DNA of 25,413 nucleotides from a virus: positions 1-25,413 of the IMG/VR virus record IMGVR_UViG_3300024346_000460; one strand, given 5' to 3'. The notes below the pieces were generated by a model, which was given only the letters and a program-made list of their open reading frames with translations, had not been told where the DNA came from and made no database searches. Shown here in pieces: positions 7,907 through 15,953 of this stretch (position 1 is the first letter of the stretch; every line of letters starts with the position of its first letter). The position numbers were made by a program, and so were the translations under genes.

Positions 7907-9724
7907 ATGGCGAATACAGTCATACAGATTAAAAGAAGTACGGTAACAACCGCACCAACGGCTGGTTCGCTATCTGCTGCGGAACCAGCATACTCATATC
8001 TCTCAGAAAAGTTATTTATTGGTTCTTCCGATGGATCTCAAGTAATTGAAATTGGCGGTCGTTACTATGTTAACACCGCTATTCAAGCGTTTCAAGCGGC
8101 TAATGCTGCTAACATTATAGCTATTGCAGCATTTCAAGCAGCTAACAGCGGTGCTGCTGCAGGCGCTTCTTTTGATAAAGCAAATGCTGCTAATATTATA
8201 GCTTCACAAGCATTTGATAAAGCTAATGCCGCAAATGTTCTAGCATTTAATACAGGTATTGGCGCTAACGCTTTTGCTTCAGCAACAATAGCCGGTGCTA
8301 ACAGTCTTTTTGCGGCCACCATTGCAGGAGCCAATACCGCTGTAGGAGCTGGTGCTAATGCTTTTGCTTCTGCTACAATAGCAGGTGCTAATACTGCTGT
8401 AGGAACTGGTGCTAATGCCTTTACTTCGGCAACAATAGCTGGTGCTAACACAGCAGTAGGCGCAGGAGCCAATGCGTTCTCTGCTGCAACGATTGCAGGT
8501 GCTAATACCGCAGTTGGTGCTGGTGCAAATGCTTTCATGATTGCTGTGCAGAATGGATCTAACACAGCAGTTGGTCAAGGCGCCAATAACTATTCAGATG
8601 CCACTTTTGTTAAATTGACAGCAGCTGGACAAACCATTACAGGCAATCTTGCAGTTACAGGTAGTTTGACAGTATCAGGTAATGCATTTAGTATCGATAC
8701 TCAAACACTAAGAGTTTCCGATCCTCTTATCTATCTTGCTGGAAATAACTATGTTGCAGACATTGTTGACATTGGTTTTGTTGCTAACTATGTTAGTGCA
8801 AACTCGCAAAATCTACACACTGGTCTTTTCCGTGACGCAACAGTTAAAGAATATTTTGTTTTTGATGGTTACAATCAAGAACCTAATCCAAATCACATTG
8901 ATTCATCGGCCAACGGTTTCAGTTTAGCAGTTCTTAATGCTACAATTAGAACTAGCAACTTGATTCTTGGTGGCGCCAACGCTATTACAACAATCAATAG
9001 TGTAGGAACAGCAGCCAACGGATTTGCTTCCGCTACCATAGCAGGAGCTAATACAGCAGTAGGAGCTGGCGCTAATGCCTTTGCATCGGCCACAATAGCT
9101 GGTGCTAATAGTCTTTTTGCAGCTACCATTGCAGGTGCAAACTCAGCAGTTGGTACAGCGGCTAATAACTTTGCCTCTGCTACCATAGCTGGTGCTAACT
9201 CAGCAGTTGGTGCTGGTGCTAATGCTTTCATGATTGCTGTACAAAATGGTTCAAATACAGCAGTAGGTGCTGGCGCTAACGCTTTCGCATCTGCTACAAT
9301 AGCGGGTGCTAATACGGCAGTCGGTGCAGGAGCAAATGCATTTGCTTCGGCTACTATAGCGGGCGCTAACACAGCAGTTGGTACTGGAGCTAATAACTTC
9401 ACTATAGCAACATTGAATGGCGCTAATACTGCCGCAAGAGACGCTACAAACTTAACATCAGGTACAGTTCCATCTGCTAGAATCTCTGGTTCTTATACAG
9501 GTATTACAGGCGTAGGCACACTCACTGCTGGTGTTTGGAATGCTACCACAATCTCTGTTCCATACGGTGGTACTGGAGTAACTACTTTTGCTAACAACGG
9601 CATTCTATTCGGTAATGTAACAAGCGGAATCAGAGTAACAGCCGCTGGCACAGAAGGTAATGTTCTTCAGGTAAATAATCAAGGTACACCACTCTTTGGT
9701 ATGCTTGACGGAGGCACATTCTAA
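7907..9724 (+). CDS. Tail fibre protein with ATIAGAN/AVGAGAN repeats (paralogue 2)
   Basis: 605 residues. The N-terminus (MANTVIQIKRSTVTTAPTAG and LAAEPAYSYLSEKLFIG-like text) is the marine T4-like fibre head motif, probably the docking domain. AFDKANAAN repeats follow, then two blocks of a 19-residue repeat (about nt 8265-8600 and 9010-9415), with about eleven ATIAGAN copies in total. Between them is a globular domain (VSDPLIYLAGNNYVADIVDIGFVANYV ... FVFDGYNQ), also known from marine phage fibres. The end contains SGTVPSARISGSYTGITGVGTL, shared with the 4515 fibre, and then PYGGTGVTTFANNGILFGNV. The C-terminus is LDGGTF. There is no S74 domain, so trimerisation must use another element. The start ATG has a strong GGAGG site within the preceding gene. 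Confidence 0.85.
   Translation: MANTVIQIKRSTVTTAPTAGSLSAAEPAYSYLSEKLFIGSSDGSQVIEIGGRYYVNTAIQAFQAANAANIIAIAAFQAANSGAAAGASFDKANAANIIASQAFDKANAANVLAFNTGIGANAFASATIAGANSLFAATIAGANTAVGAGANAFASATIAGANTAVGTGANAFTSATIAGANTAVGAGANAFSAATIAGANTAVGAGANAFMIAVQNGSNTAVGQGANNYSDATFVKLTAAGQTITGNLAVTGSLTVSGNAFSIDTQTLRVSDPLIYLAGNNYVADIVDIGFVANYVSANSQNLHTGLFRDATVKEYFVFDGYNQEPNPNHIDSSANGFSLAVLNATIRTSNLILGGANAITTINSVGTAANGFASATIAGANTAVGAGANAFASATIAGANSLFAATIAGANSAVGTAANNFASATIAGANSAVGAGANAFMIAVQNGSNTAVGAGANAFASATIAGANTAVGAGANAFASATIAGANTAVGTGANNFTIATLNGANTAARDATNLTSGTVPSARISGSYTGITGVGTLTAGVWNATTISVPYGGTGVTTFANNGILFGNVTSGIRVTAAGTEGNVLQVNNQGTPLFGMLDGGTF
8265..9450 (+). repeat. 57-bp coding repeat arrays in the paralogue 2 fibre
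   Basis: Two arrays (about 8265-8600 and 9010-9450) of a degenerate 57-bp unit encode ATIAGANTAVGAGANAFAS variants. Occasional units read MIAVQNGSNTAVG (8536 and 9228 regions) or ATIAGANSLFA. Synonymous sites differ between units, so most copies are not recent. Related units occur in the fibre genes at 4515 and 10404. Confidence 0.85.
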
Positions 9725-9750
9725 ACAATTAACAAAGCGAGTATTACATA

Positions 9751-10404
9751 ATGAGTGATCCAAATAAGTTTATTAATACATATATTGACACAACAATAGC
9801 TACTCTCCACGAATATGTGGGGAGTAGTCTTCAGTTGAAAACTCAACTAAAATTAGCTAATGACTTGTTGATTGAAAGAGATGCAACAATTGCACAATTG
9901 ACCGGTGAAATCCAAAATATCAGTAATAATTTTACCACTACTCAAGATGATACTGAAACAATGAAAGCAGCACTACTTTCTTGTCAAGATAAACTTAAGA
10001 TAGCTGAAGAATCTCACACTGCTATAAGTTCCAAAGTTTCTCATATGGACACATTGTTAAAACAATTGACTGATATGAAAAATGAGATCAAAACGAGAGA
10101 TGATCAAATCGCATCTTTAAATACTGTTCTAGTTACCAAAGATACTGAAATCGCATCTTTAAATATTGTTCTAGTTACCAAAGATACTCAAATATCATCA
10201 AACAATGAAAAAATTGATAATTTAACTTCTGCCTTAGATGATAAGGATAAGTTAATTTTGGAACTAACTCAAAAATTAGAAAAATTGACACCGCCTCCAC
10301 CTATTCCAAAAGCTGAGGTAACAAAGAATGTCAAGGAGTCATCTACGGTAAAGGTTCAACTAAATACTAAGACAAAAACGAAAGAGCCAGATGACGATTT
10401 CTAA
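9751..10404 (+). CDS. Coiled-coil protein of unknown function, between two fibre genes
   Basis: 217 residues. The N-terminus (MSDPNKFINTYIDTTIATLHEYVG) resembles short marine T4-like phage proteins with no known role. Residues about 25-180 are predicted mostly coiled coil (LKTQLKLANDLLIERDATIAQL and so on), including a 14-residue tandem duplication. The tail is PPPPIPKAEV followed by a Lys-rich segment and PDDDF. The ribosome binding site is weak (aaagcgag, about 10 bases before ATG). The stop overlaps the next start as TAATG, coupling it to the fibre at 10404. A strong hairpin lies 50 bases into the gene. By position it parallels the 71-residue coiled-coil gene before the 4515 fibre; a fibre linker or assembly factor is possible. 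Confidence 0.75.
   Translation: MSDPNKFINTYIDTTIATLHEYVGSSLQLKTQLKLANDLLIERDATIAQLTGEIQNISNNFTTTQDDTETMKAALLSCQDKLKIAEESHTAISSKVSHMDTLLKQLTDMKNEIKTRDDQIASLNTVLVTKDTEIASLNIVLVTKDTQISSNNEKIDNLTSALDDKDKLILELTQKLEKLTPPPPIPKAEVTKNVKESSTVKVQLNTKTKTKEPDDDF
9800..9827. other. Strong inverted repeat / RNA hairpin near the start of the coiled-coil gene
   Basis: CTACTCTCCAC (9800-9810) pairs with GTGGGGAGTAG (9817-9827): 11 pairs including one G-U, with a 6-base loop GAATAT. It begins about 50 bases after the ATG at 9751. No T-run follows; the next bases are tcttcag. Confidence 0.7.
10105..10188 (+). repeat. 42-bp tandem duplication (two heptads) in the coiled-coil gene
   Basis: Bases 10105-10146 and 10147-10188 are nearly identical (differences at the first base and one c/t). 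They encode QIASLNTVLVTKDT and EIASLNIVLVTKDT. Fourteen residues equal two coiled-coil heptads, so the register is preserved and the rod is lengthened. Confidence 0.9.
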
Positions 10405-12224
10405 TGCCAAATACAACAATCCAGCTTAAAAAATCAAGCACACCCAGTGCTAAACCAGCAGATTTGGCCAACGGCGAGTTAGCAATTAACTTTGCCGATG
10501 GCAAGCTGTATTATAAGAACACCACCAGTTCTATTGTAGAAATTACTCCAACCCAAAGTTCTAGTTTTGGTACAGTTAGTGCCAATGGCGTATTACTTGT
10601 GGCCGATACTGTAGGCGATGTTTTGACTATTGCTTCAGGTAATAATATCAATATTGCTACTGATGCTGTAAGTGATAGATTAACAATTGGCGTAATAGAC
10701 AATCCTGTTTTTAATAACAATGTTACTGCGGACAAATTTTTATCATCAAATAACGGTCAAGGTGAAAATTTTAGAGTTGGCGATGATGCCTGGATTGGTG
10801 ATACAAATTTAGCAAACGTATTAAGAATCAAAGGTCAACAAGATCCAACACAAGGATATATTCTTTTTGGTTCAAATGATGGCAAAACTCTTGGTCGTTC
10901 TGGCACAGGACCTCTTACATGGGACGCCAATGTTTCGGTAGGCAATATAACAGCAAGTAATACTGTTTCGGGGCAATACCTTAGATCAACAAATTCAAAT
11001 GGTGATGAGGGCGGTGAAATTATTCTTTCAACTGCTCAGACAAATAATGGTCTCTCTACAAGCGTTACTATTGATATTTTTCGAAATCAAATTAGATTCT
11101 TCGAAACTGGTGGCACAAATCGCGGCGCATTTATCAACTTAGCATTGGCTACTGCAGGTGTTGGTTCCGATATATTATCTCCAGCAGGTTCTACAGATAC
11201 AACAGCAAGAACAATAGCATCACAAGCTTTTGATAAAGCCAACGCTGCTAACGTTTTAGCGTTTAATACAGGTATTGGTGCTAACGCATTTGCTTCCGCT
11301 ACAATAGCTGGTGCTAACACAGCAGTTGGAACAGGCGCTAACAATTTCCTACTTGCAGTCATAGCTGGTGCTAATAGTGCTGTAGGTACAGGCGCTAATA
11401 ACTTCATGATTGCTGTACAAAACGGATCTAACACAGCAGTAGGAACTGGCGCTAATGCATTTACTTCAGCTACCATAGCAGGAGCTAATACAGCAGTTGG
11501 TGCTGGTGCTAATGCCTTTGCATCGGCCACAATAGCAGGTGCAAATACAGCAGTAGGAACTGGCGCTAATGCATTTACTTCCGCTACGATAGCAGGTGCT
11601 AATAGTGCTGTAGGAACTGGTGCTAATAATTTTATGATTGCTGTGCAAAACGGTTCAAATACCGCTGTTGGTAGTGGTGCTAACGCTTTTGCTGTAGCAA
11701 CATTTAATGCTGCTAATACTAGACCCGTTGGAAATACTCTTAGTTCTACATATACTGTAAGATCAACTAGAAGATCATTAAACTTTATTCCTGGTAGCAA
11801 TATCACAATCAATGTTGATGATGATTCCGCTGGTGATAGATCAAATGTAACTATCGCTGCAACAGGTGGTCTTACTGCATTTGCAACAAAAACAGCAAAC
11901 TATACCGCGGTAAACGGAGACAGGTTGCTATGTAACACAACTGCTGGTACCTTTATTGTAACGCTGCCAGCAACTCCAAGTTCTGGAGCAACGGTATTAA
12001 TTTATGATATAGGAAACTTCACAGCTAATCCATTAACTGTGGCTAGAAACTCTTCGACTATTGAATTTATAGCTGATGATTTCAGTCTTGATATTGGGCA
12101 AACACGAAATGAATTTGTATATGATGGCAGCACTTGGCATGTATACTCGTCTATTGGACCACGCGGTCTTGCAGATACGACTACAGTAGCATCTAGTATT
12201 GCGTACAGTATAGCATTAGGATAA
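10404..12224 (+). CDS. Tail fibre protein with ATIAGAN/AVGTGAN repeats (paralogue 3)
   Basis: 606 residues, start ATG overlapping the upstream stop (TAATG). The N-terminus (MPNTTIQLKKSSTPSAKPAD then LANGELAINFADGKLYYKN) is the common phage fibre head domain, related to that of paralogue 2. A beta region follows (residues about 90-265), with GQYLRSTNSNGDEGGEI-type text. From about nt 11215 to 11715 come AFDKANAAN and about eight units of the 19-residue repeat, including two MIAVQNGSNTAVG units. The C-terminus is a separate beta domain (NYTAVNGDRLLCNTTAGTF, VTLPATPSSGATVLIYDIGN, FVYDGSTWHVYSS) found at the ends of many phage fibre and tail proteins. It is probably the distal or trimerising tip. 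No S74 motif is present. Confidence 0.85.
   Translation: MPNTTIQLKKSSTPSAKPADLANGELAINFADGKLYYKNTTSSIVEITPTQSSSFGTVSANGVLLVADTVGDVLTIASGNNINIATDAVSDRLTIGVIDNPVFNNNVTADKFLSSNNGQGENFRVGDDAWIGDTNLANVLRIKGQQDPTQGYILFGSNDGKTLGRSGTGPLTWDANVSVGNITASNTVSGQYLRSTNSNGDEGGEIILSTAQTNNGLSTSVTIDIFRNQIRFFETGGTNRGAFINLALATAGVGSDILSPAGSTDTTARTIASQAFDKANAANVLAFNTGIGANAFASATIAGANTAVGTGANNFLLAVIAGANSAVGTGANNFMIAVQNGSNTAVGTGANAFTSATIAGANTAVGAGANAFASATIAGANTAVGTGANAFTSATIAGANSAVGTGANNFMIAVQNGSNTAVGSGANAFAVATFNAANTRPVGNTLSSTYTVRSTRRSLNFIPGSNITINVDDDSAGDRSNVTIAATGGLTAFATKTANYTAVNGDRLLCNTTAGTFIVTLPATPSSGATVLIYDIGNFTANPLTVARNSSTIEFIADDFSLDIGQTRNEFVYDGSTWHVYSSIGPRGLADTTTVASSIAYSIALG
11265..11715 (+). repeat. 57-bp coding repeat array in the paralogue 3 fibre
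   Basis: About eight degenerate copies of the 57-bp ATIAGANTAVGTGANAFAS unit, including two FMIAVQNGSNTAVG copies (about 11402 and 11631). The same units occur in the fibre genes at 4515 and 7907, giving scattered long stretches of near-identity between the three genes. Confidence 0.85.
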
Positions 12225-12237
12225 TAGGAAATAAAAT

Positions 12238-15156
12238 ATGGCAAAGAAGATTATAGAAAAGTACAGCTTTACTACAGGAGCAGCTGGTGTTGGAACTTTA
12301 AGATTCCCTGGCAGATATTCTTTAGAGCGTGTTCTTCTAATCATAAACACTACTAGAAACATCACTCTGTATAATTTTGCAGATTCTTCGTTTTCTGGCA
12401 CTGCTGCTGCGTTTACAACTGGTGACTTGGCCGGTATATTTCCAAACTTAACGCAATCAGTCGGTGGTTACACTACTGTTACACTTGATCTTGATACTAC
12501 AACTATGAATGCTGCTGATAAGATTGCCATCTATGTTGATGAGCCAGCTTCGGATGCAGCAACGACTGTTAGACCTTGGAGTTTTGGCACTGACGCTATT
12601 GAGCGTATGAGAGTTTCAAATCCAGAATCGCTGATTGACGCTGACTTCGAATATGGTCTTCAGCCAACTAAGTGGGCAGGATATGGAACGGTAAGAGGTT
12701 ATCCATCTGCTTATGAATTACCAGGTGTTGACCTTACTGCTACTGCTATAACCACAGATTATCTAACAACAAGCGCAACAAATAGTTTGATTACAGTTAC
12801 TACATCTGCTGCTCACGGTATTACTGTTGGGCAAGTTGTTAACTTAGCAGCCTTGAATCCAGGAATAGCAGGGTTTAGTAGAGCTGACGGAACCTTTATT
12901 GTCAATACAGTACCAACCACAACTACTCTCACATATTTTGCAAGAGGTGTAGTTGGAACAGCAAGTGGGCAATCTTTGCTTACAGATGCTACGGTAGTTA
13001 AGCGCGGCGCAATTTACAGCGGCGCATCAATACCAGTTGCATCAGCAACAAGCAGTGGTGCTAACCCATCAGTAATTACATTAAACTTTACAAACCCGCA
13101 TGGATTAATTCCTGGTACAGCCATTCACGCTAATGTCGCGGCTGGCACTAACGCCAATATTGCTTCAGGGCCGTTTGTTGTTACAAGCGTTCCAAGTTTA
13201 ACTAGCTTAAATTATACTGCAAGAACTGGTCTAGCGGTAACAACACCATCATCTGTCACTTTATATGCTCTCACAAACGCTACAATCACACACAGACCAC
13301 AGGACGGTGGTGTTATTCTAGCAACAAAAACACCAACATATGGCGCAACTGTTGCTAGACAGAGTAAAAGATATTTCCGATATCAATCAGGTAAAGGATT
13401 TCTTTGGTCATCTGGCACATTGTTCAGACCAAATTATGATGTTAGAAGTATAACCGCTTCTGCAACTACAATAGGTTCTACTGTCACAGTTACCACGGAT
13501 GATATAGATCATGGTTTACAAATCGGAGCTGTTGTAGAAATAGCAGGAGCAACTACATCTGGTTATAATGGAACATATACCGTAAATGGAATAACAAGTG
13601 ATTATCAATTTACATTTTTAGCAACAAGCGTACTTGGAGCAACAACCGCAGTATTAGGCATTAGTGCAAAAGCATATGTAAAATCTTGGGATGGCGCTGC
13701 GGTTCGAGCAGGACTATTTGATGAACAGAATGGTTTATTCTGGGAGTATGATGGCCAGATTCTTTCGGTTGTAAGAAGAAATGCCACAACGCAATTGAGT
13801 GGAACATTAGCTGTTACTCAAAACTCTAATGCTGTGACTGGAACAAATACTCGTTTCACACAACAATTAAAAGCGGGTGATAGAGTAGTTATTCGTGGTA
13901 TGACTCACCATGTTATACAAGTGGTAAGTGATACTTCTATATTTATTTCCCCTGATTATAGAGGCGGAACTACGTCTGGAGTAAAAGGTAACTTAATTCA
14001 AGAAATAAGAATTAGACAAGATCAGTTTAATCTTGACAAGATTGATGGAACTGGACCAAGTGGATTTAATGTTGACTTAAACAAAATGCAAATGGTTGGC
14101 ATGCAATATACTTGGTACGGTGCAGGCTTTGTTGATTTTATGATACGAGGTCTTGATGGTAATTGGACTTATGTTCACCGAATTAAAAATAATAACGTTA
14201 ATGACGAAGCATACATGAGATCGGGTAACCTTCCTGTTCGTTATTCAATCGAGAACGATACTCCGGTAACCTCATTGACTTCTACAATTACTAACGTAGC
14301 AACGACAATTCCTGTAGCTGCATTAGAACATTTTCCAACTGCAGGCACAATATACATAGATAATGAAATAATAAGTTATACTGGTAAATCAGCATCAACT
14401 GGTGCAGGAAATCTTACTGGTGCAACCCGTGCAGCAACCCTAACACAATGGCAAGCAGGCACATCAACAAACTTTACAGCTGGTGCGGCCGCAAGTCATA
14501 CAGCAGGTACTGGTGTAATTTTGATAAGCAATACATGTTCTCCAACTCTAAGTCATTGGGGTTCTGCTTTAATCATGGATGGTGGATTTACAAAAGATCG
14601 CGGATATATCTTTAACTATCAGCGTGTTGGGTTGAGTCTCACAACAGCAAACCAAACTGCATTCTTAATTCGTTTAGCCCCATCTGTTTCAAATAGCCAG
14701 GTTGGTGGACTTGGAGTAAGAGACCTTCTAAATCGTTCTCAACTTCTATTGAACGCAGTTGGTGTTGCTTTAAGTGGTGGTACTACTCCAGGAGCAGTTA
14801 TTGTTGAAGGTGTGTTGAATCCTAAGAATTTCTCTTCGGCTACATGGCTTCCTCTAAATACTGAAGCACAGGGTGGGCAACCAAGTCTCGCACAGGTTGC
14901 TACTACTATTACTTGGTCAGCAGGAACAGTGGCTGTTCCGGGTGAACAGGTATTTGCGTTTGCTGCTCCTTCAACTACTACTGGATCAGTCAACGATAGA
15001 CTTGATCTTACTGAATTGAAAGAACTTACTGGCGCACCACTTGGCGGCGATTTCCAATATCCAGACGGTTCTGATATTTTGGCTATTAATGTTCGTCTTA
15101 CTGCTGGTAGTGGAACGGGGCATGTTCTCCTAAGATGGTCAGAGGCACAAGCATAA
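12238..15156 (+). CDS. Large virion structural protein with repeated small beta domains
   Basis: 972 residues; ATG preceded by aggaaataaa. The N-terminal region contains RVSNPESLIDADFEYGLQP and TKWAGYGTVRGYPSAYELPG, a strong signature of a large structural protein of marine T4-like phages. Three related small beta modules follow at about residues 178-237, 275-330 and 405-465, each with an H-G-(I/L)-x3-G-x-x-V pattern followed by G-T-(F/Y)-x-V. Between the second and third modules is RQSKRYFRYQSGKGFLWSSG, also typical of this protein. Further beta segments (VTGTNTRFTQQLKAGDRVVI; TIPVAALEHFPTAGTIYIDN) occur at about 525-580 and 675-745. The C-terminus ends in TGHVLLRWSEAQA. The role is probably a baseplate or fibre-associated component; I know no experimental function. 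Confidence 0.8.
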   Translation: MAKKIIEKYSFTTGAAGVGTLRFPGRYSLERVLLIINTTRNITLYNFADSSFSGTAAAFTTGDLAGIFPNLTQSVGGYTTVTLDLDTTTMNAADKIAIYVDEPASDAATTVRPWSFGTDAIERMRVSNPESLIDADFEYGLQPTKWAGYGTVRGYPSAYELPGVDLTATAITTDYLTTSATNSLITVTTSAAHGITVGQVVNLAALNPGIAGFSRADGTFIVNTVPTTTTLTYFARGVVGTASGQSLLTDATVVKRGAIYSGASIPVASATSSGANPSVITLNFTNPHGLIPGTAIHANVAAGTNANIASGPFVVTSVPSLTSLNYTARTGLAVTTPSSVTLYALTNATITHRPQDGGVILATKTPTYGATVARQSKRYFRYQSGKGFLWSSGTLFRPNYDVRSITASATTIGSTVTVTTDDIDHGLQIGAVVEIAGATTSGYNGTYTVNGITSDYQFTFLATSVLGATTAVLGISAKAYVKSWDGAAVRAGLFDEQNGLFWEYDGQILSVVRRNATTQLSGTLAVTQNSNAVTGTNTRFTQQLKAGDRVVIRGMTHHVIQVVSDTSIFISPDYRGGTTSGVKGNLIQEIRIRQDQFNLDKIDGTGPSGFNVDLNKMQMVGMQYTWYGAGFVDFMIRGLDGNWTYVHRIKNNNVNDEAYMRSGNLPVRYSIENDTPVTSLTSTITNVATTIPVAALEHFPTAGTIYIDNEIISYTGKSASTGAGNLTGATRAATLTQWQAGTSTNFTAGAAASHTAGTGVILISNTCSPTLSHWGSALIMDGGFTKDRGYIFNYQRVGLSLTTANQTAFLIRLAPSVSNSQVGGLGVRDLLNRSQLLLNAVGVALSGGTTPGAVIVEGVLNPKNFSSATWLPLNTEAQGGQPSLAQVATTITWSAGTVAVPGEQVFAFAAPSTTTGSVNDRLDLTELKELTGAPLGGDFQYPDGSDILAINVRLTAGSGTGHVLLRWSEAQA

Positions 15157-15168
15157 AGGAAATAACAG

Positions 15169-15576
15169 ATGGTTGTAAGACTCAGCGATTTTTTAAATAC
15201 ATCATTTAGTACTTTTAGTGCTAACGATACCAATAATACTGGTATAACTTATCCTGGTGCTGTTGTACACAATACAACTCTAACACCTGGTGTAGGTATT
15301 GGTGCTGGTCTTGACTATCAAGTTGAGACTACTAACAACAATACAGAAACAGGAATGAGACTCGAAACTGTTACAACTGATGTAACAGCCGGTAGCGAAG
15401 ACTTCGATTTTGTTGTGAAGTTGATGCAAAACGGTGCAACCGCAAGTGAAAAATTTAGAGTGGCAAGTACAGGCAATGTTGCTGTTACTGGTACTGTTAA
15501 TGCTTCTGCTTATCTTGTAAATGGAACATCAATTAGTGGCAAATCCATAATAACTTCAATGATTTTTGGTAGATAG
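15169..15576 (+). CDS. Short fibre-like protein
   Basis: 135 residues; ATG preceded by aaggaaataacag. The middle contains LDYQVETTNNNTETGMRLET and AGSEDFDFVVKLMQNGATAS, a phage fibre-shaft module ('EDFD...KLM..G...EKFRV.STG') that normally ends in a STGNVAVTGTVNASAYLVNG linker, also present here. It ends in SMIFGR. It therefore looks like a fibre module reduced to its minimum: no ANAFAS repeats, no head domain and no S74 chaperone. Either it is a small independent tail protein or a remnant of a longer fibre. Twelve bases separate it from the large structural protein, within a continuous operon. Confidence 0.75.
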   Translation: MVVRLSDFLNTSFSTFSANDTNNTGITYPGAVVHNTTLTPGVGIGAGLDYQVETTNNNTETGMRLETVTTDVTAGSEDFDFVVKLMQNGATASEKFRVASTGNVAVTGTVNASAYLVNGTSISGKSIITSMIFGR

Positions 15577-15590
15577 AGTAAGGAAAAAAA

Positions 15591-15950
15591 ATGGCAGATC
15601 CAAATATTTTTAATACAACAGTAATTAGTGGCAATACGGCAGTTCAAAACGTAACCACTGTATTAACCAGTGTTGTGTCAAATGCTGCTGCTTCTGGTAG
15701 AGTTTATAGAATTAATTCTTTGATTATCGCAAACGTCGATGGTGTGAATGCGGCTGATGTTACCGTTGATTTATTCCGATCATCGATAGCATACAGACTG
15801 GCAAGCACAATTACCGTTCCTGCGGATGCATCTCTTGTAGTTATTTCAAAAGAAAATTCAATATACCTTCAAGAAGGAGATGCTTTAAGATGTGCAGCAT
15901 CGGCAAATAATGATCTAGAAGCAATTTGTTCGTTTGAGAATATAGCATAA
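15591..15950 (+). CDS. Small beta-sandwich structural protein, unknown function
   Basis: 119 residues; ATG preceded by gtaaggaaaaaaa. The text (MADPNIFNTTVISGNTAVQN, RVYRINSLIIANVDGVNAAD, VTVPADASLVVISKENSIYL-like, LQEGDALRCAASANNDLEAI) matches a small protein that recurs in marine T4-like phages and in other tailed phages. It is predicted to be all beta with no signal peptide. The pattern of alternating hydrophobics suggests a jelly-roll, but no function is known. It lies three bases before the glycine-rich protein at 15954. Confidence 0.75.
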   Translation: MADPNIFNTTVISGNTAVQNVTTVLTSVVSNAAASGRVYRINSLIIANVDGVNAADVTVDLFRSSIAYRLASTITVPADASLVVISKENSIYLQEGDALRCAASANNDLEAICSFENIA

Positions 15951-15953
15951 GAC

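Noticed and set aside
8134-9402. Minus-strand open frames opposite the fibre repeats (Ala/Pro/Val-rich)
   Set aside because: They mirror the 57-bp coding repeat on the + strand; the same happens at 4904-5698 and 11087-11812. All real genes here are on the + strand.
8265-9415. Regularly spaced repeats resembling a CRISPR array
   Set aside because: Units are 57 bp, contiguous, degenerate at synonymous sites and in frame; there are no unique spacers.
4515-12224. Diversity-generating retroelement acting on fibre genes
   Set aside because: There is no reverse transcriptase gene in the window and no pair of template/variable repeats differing only at adenines. One could lie outside the window.
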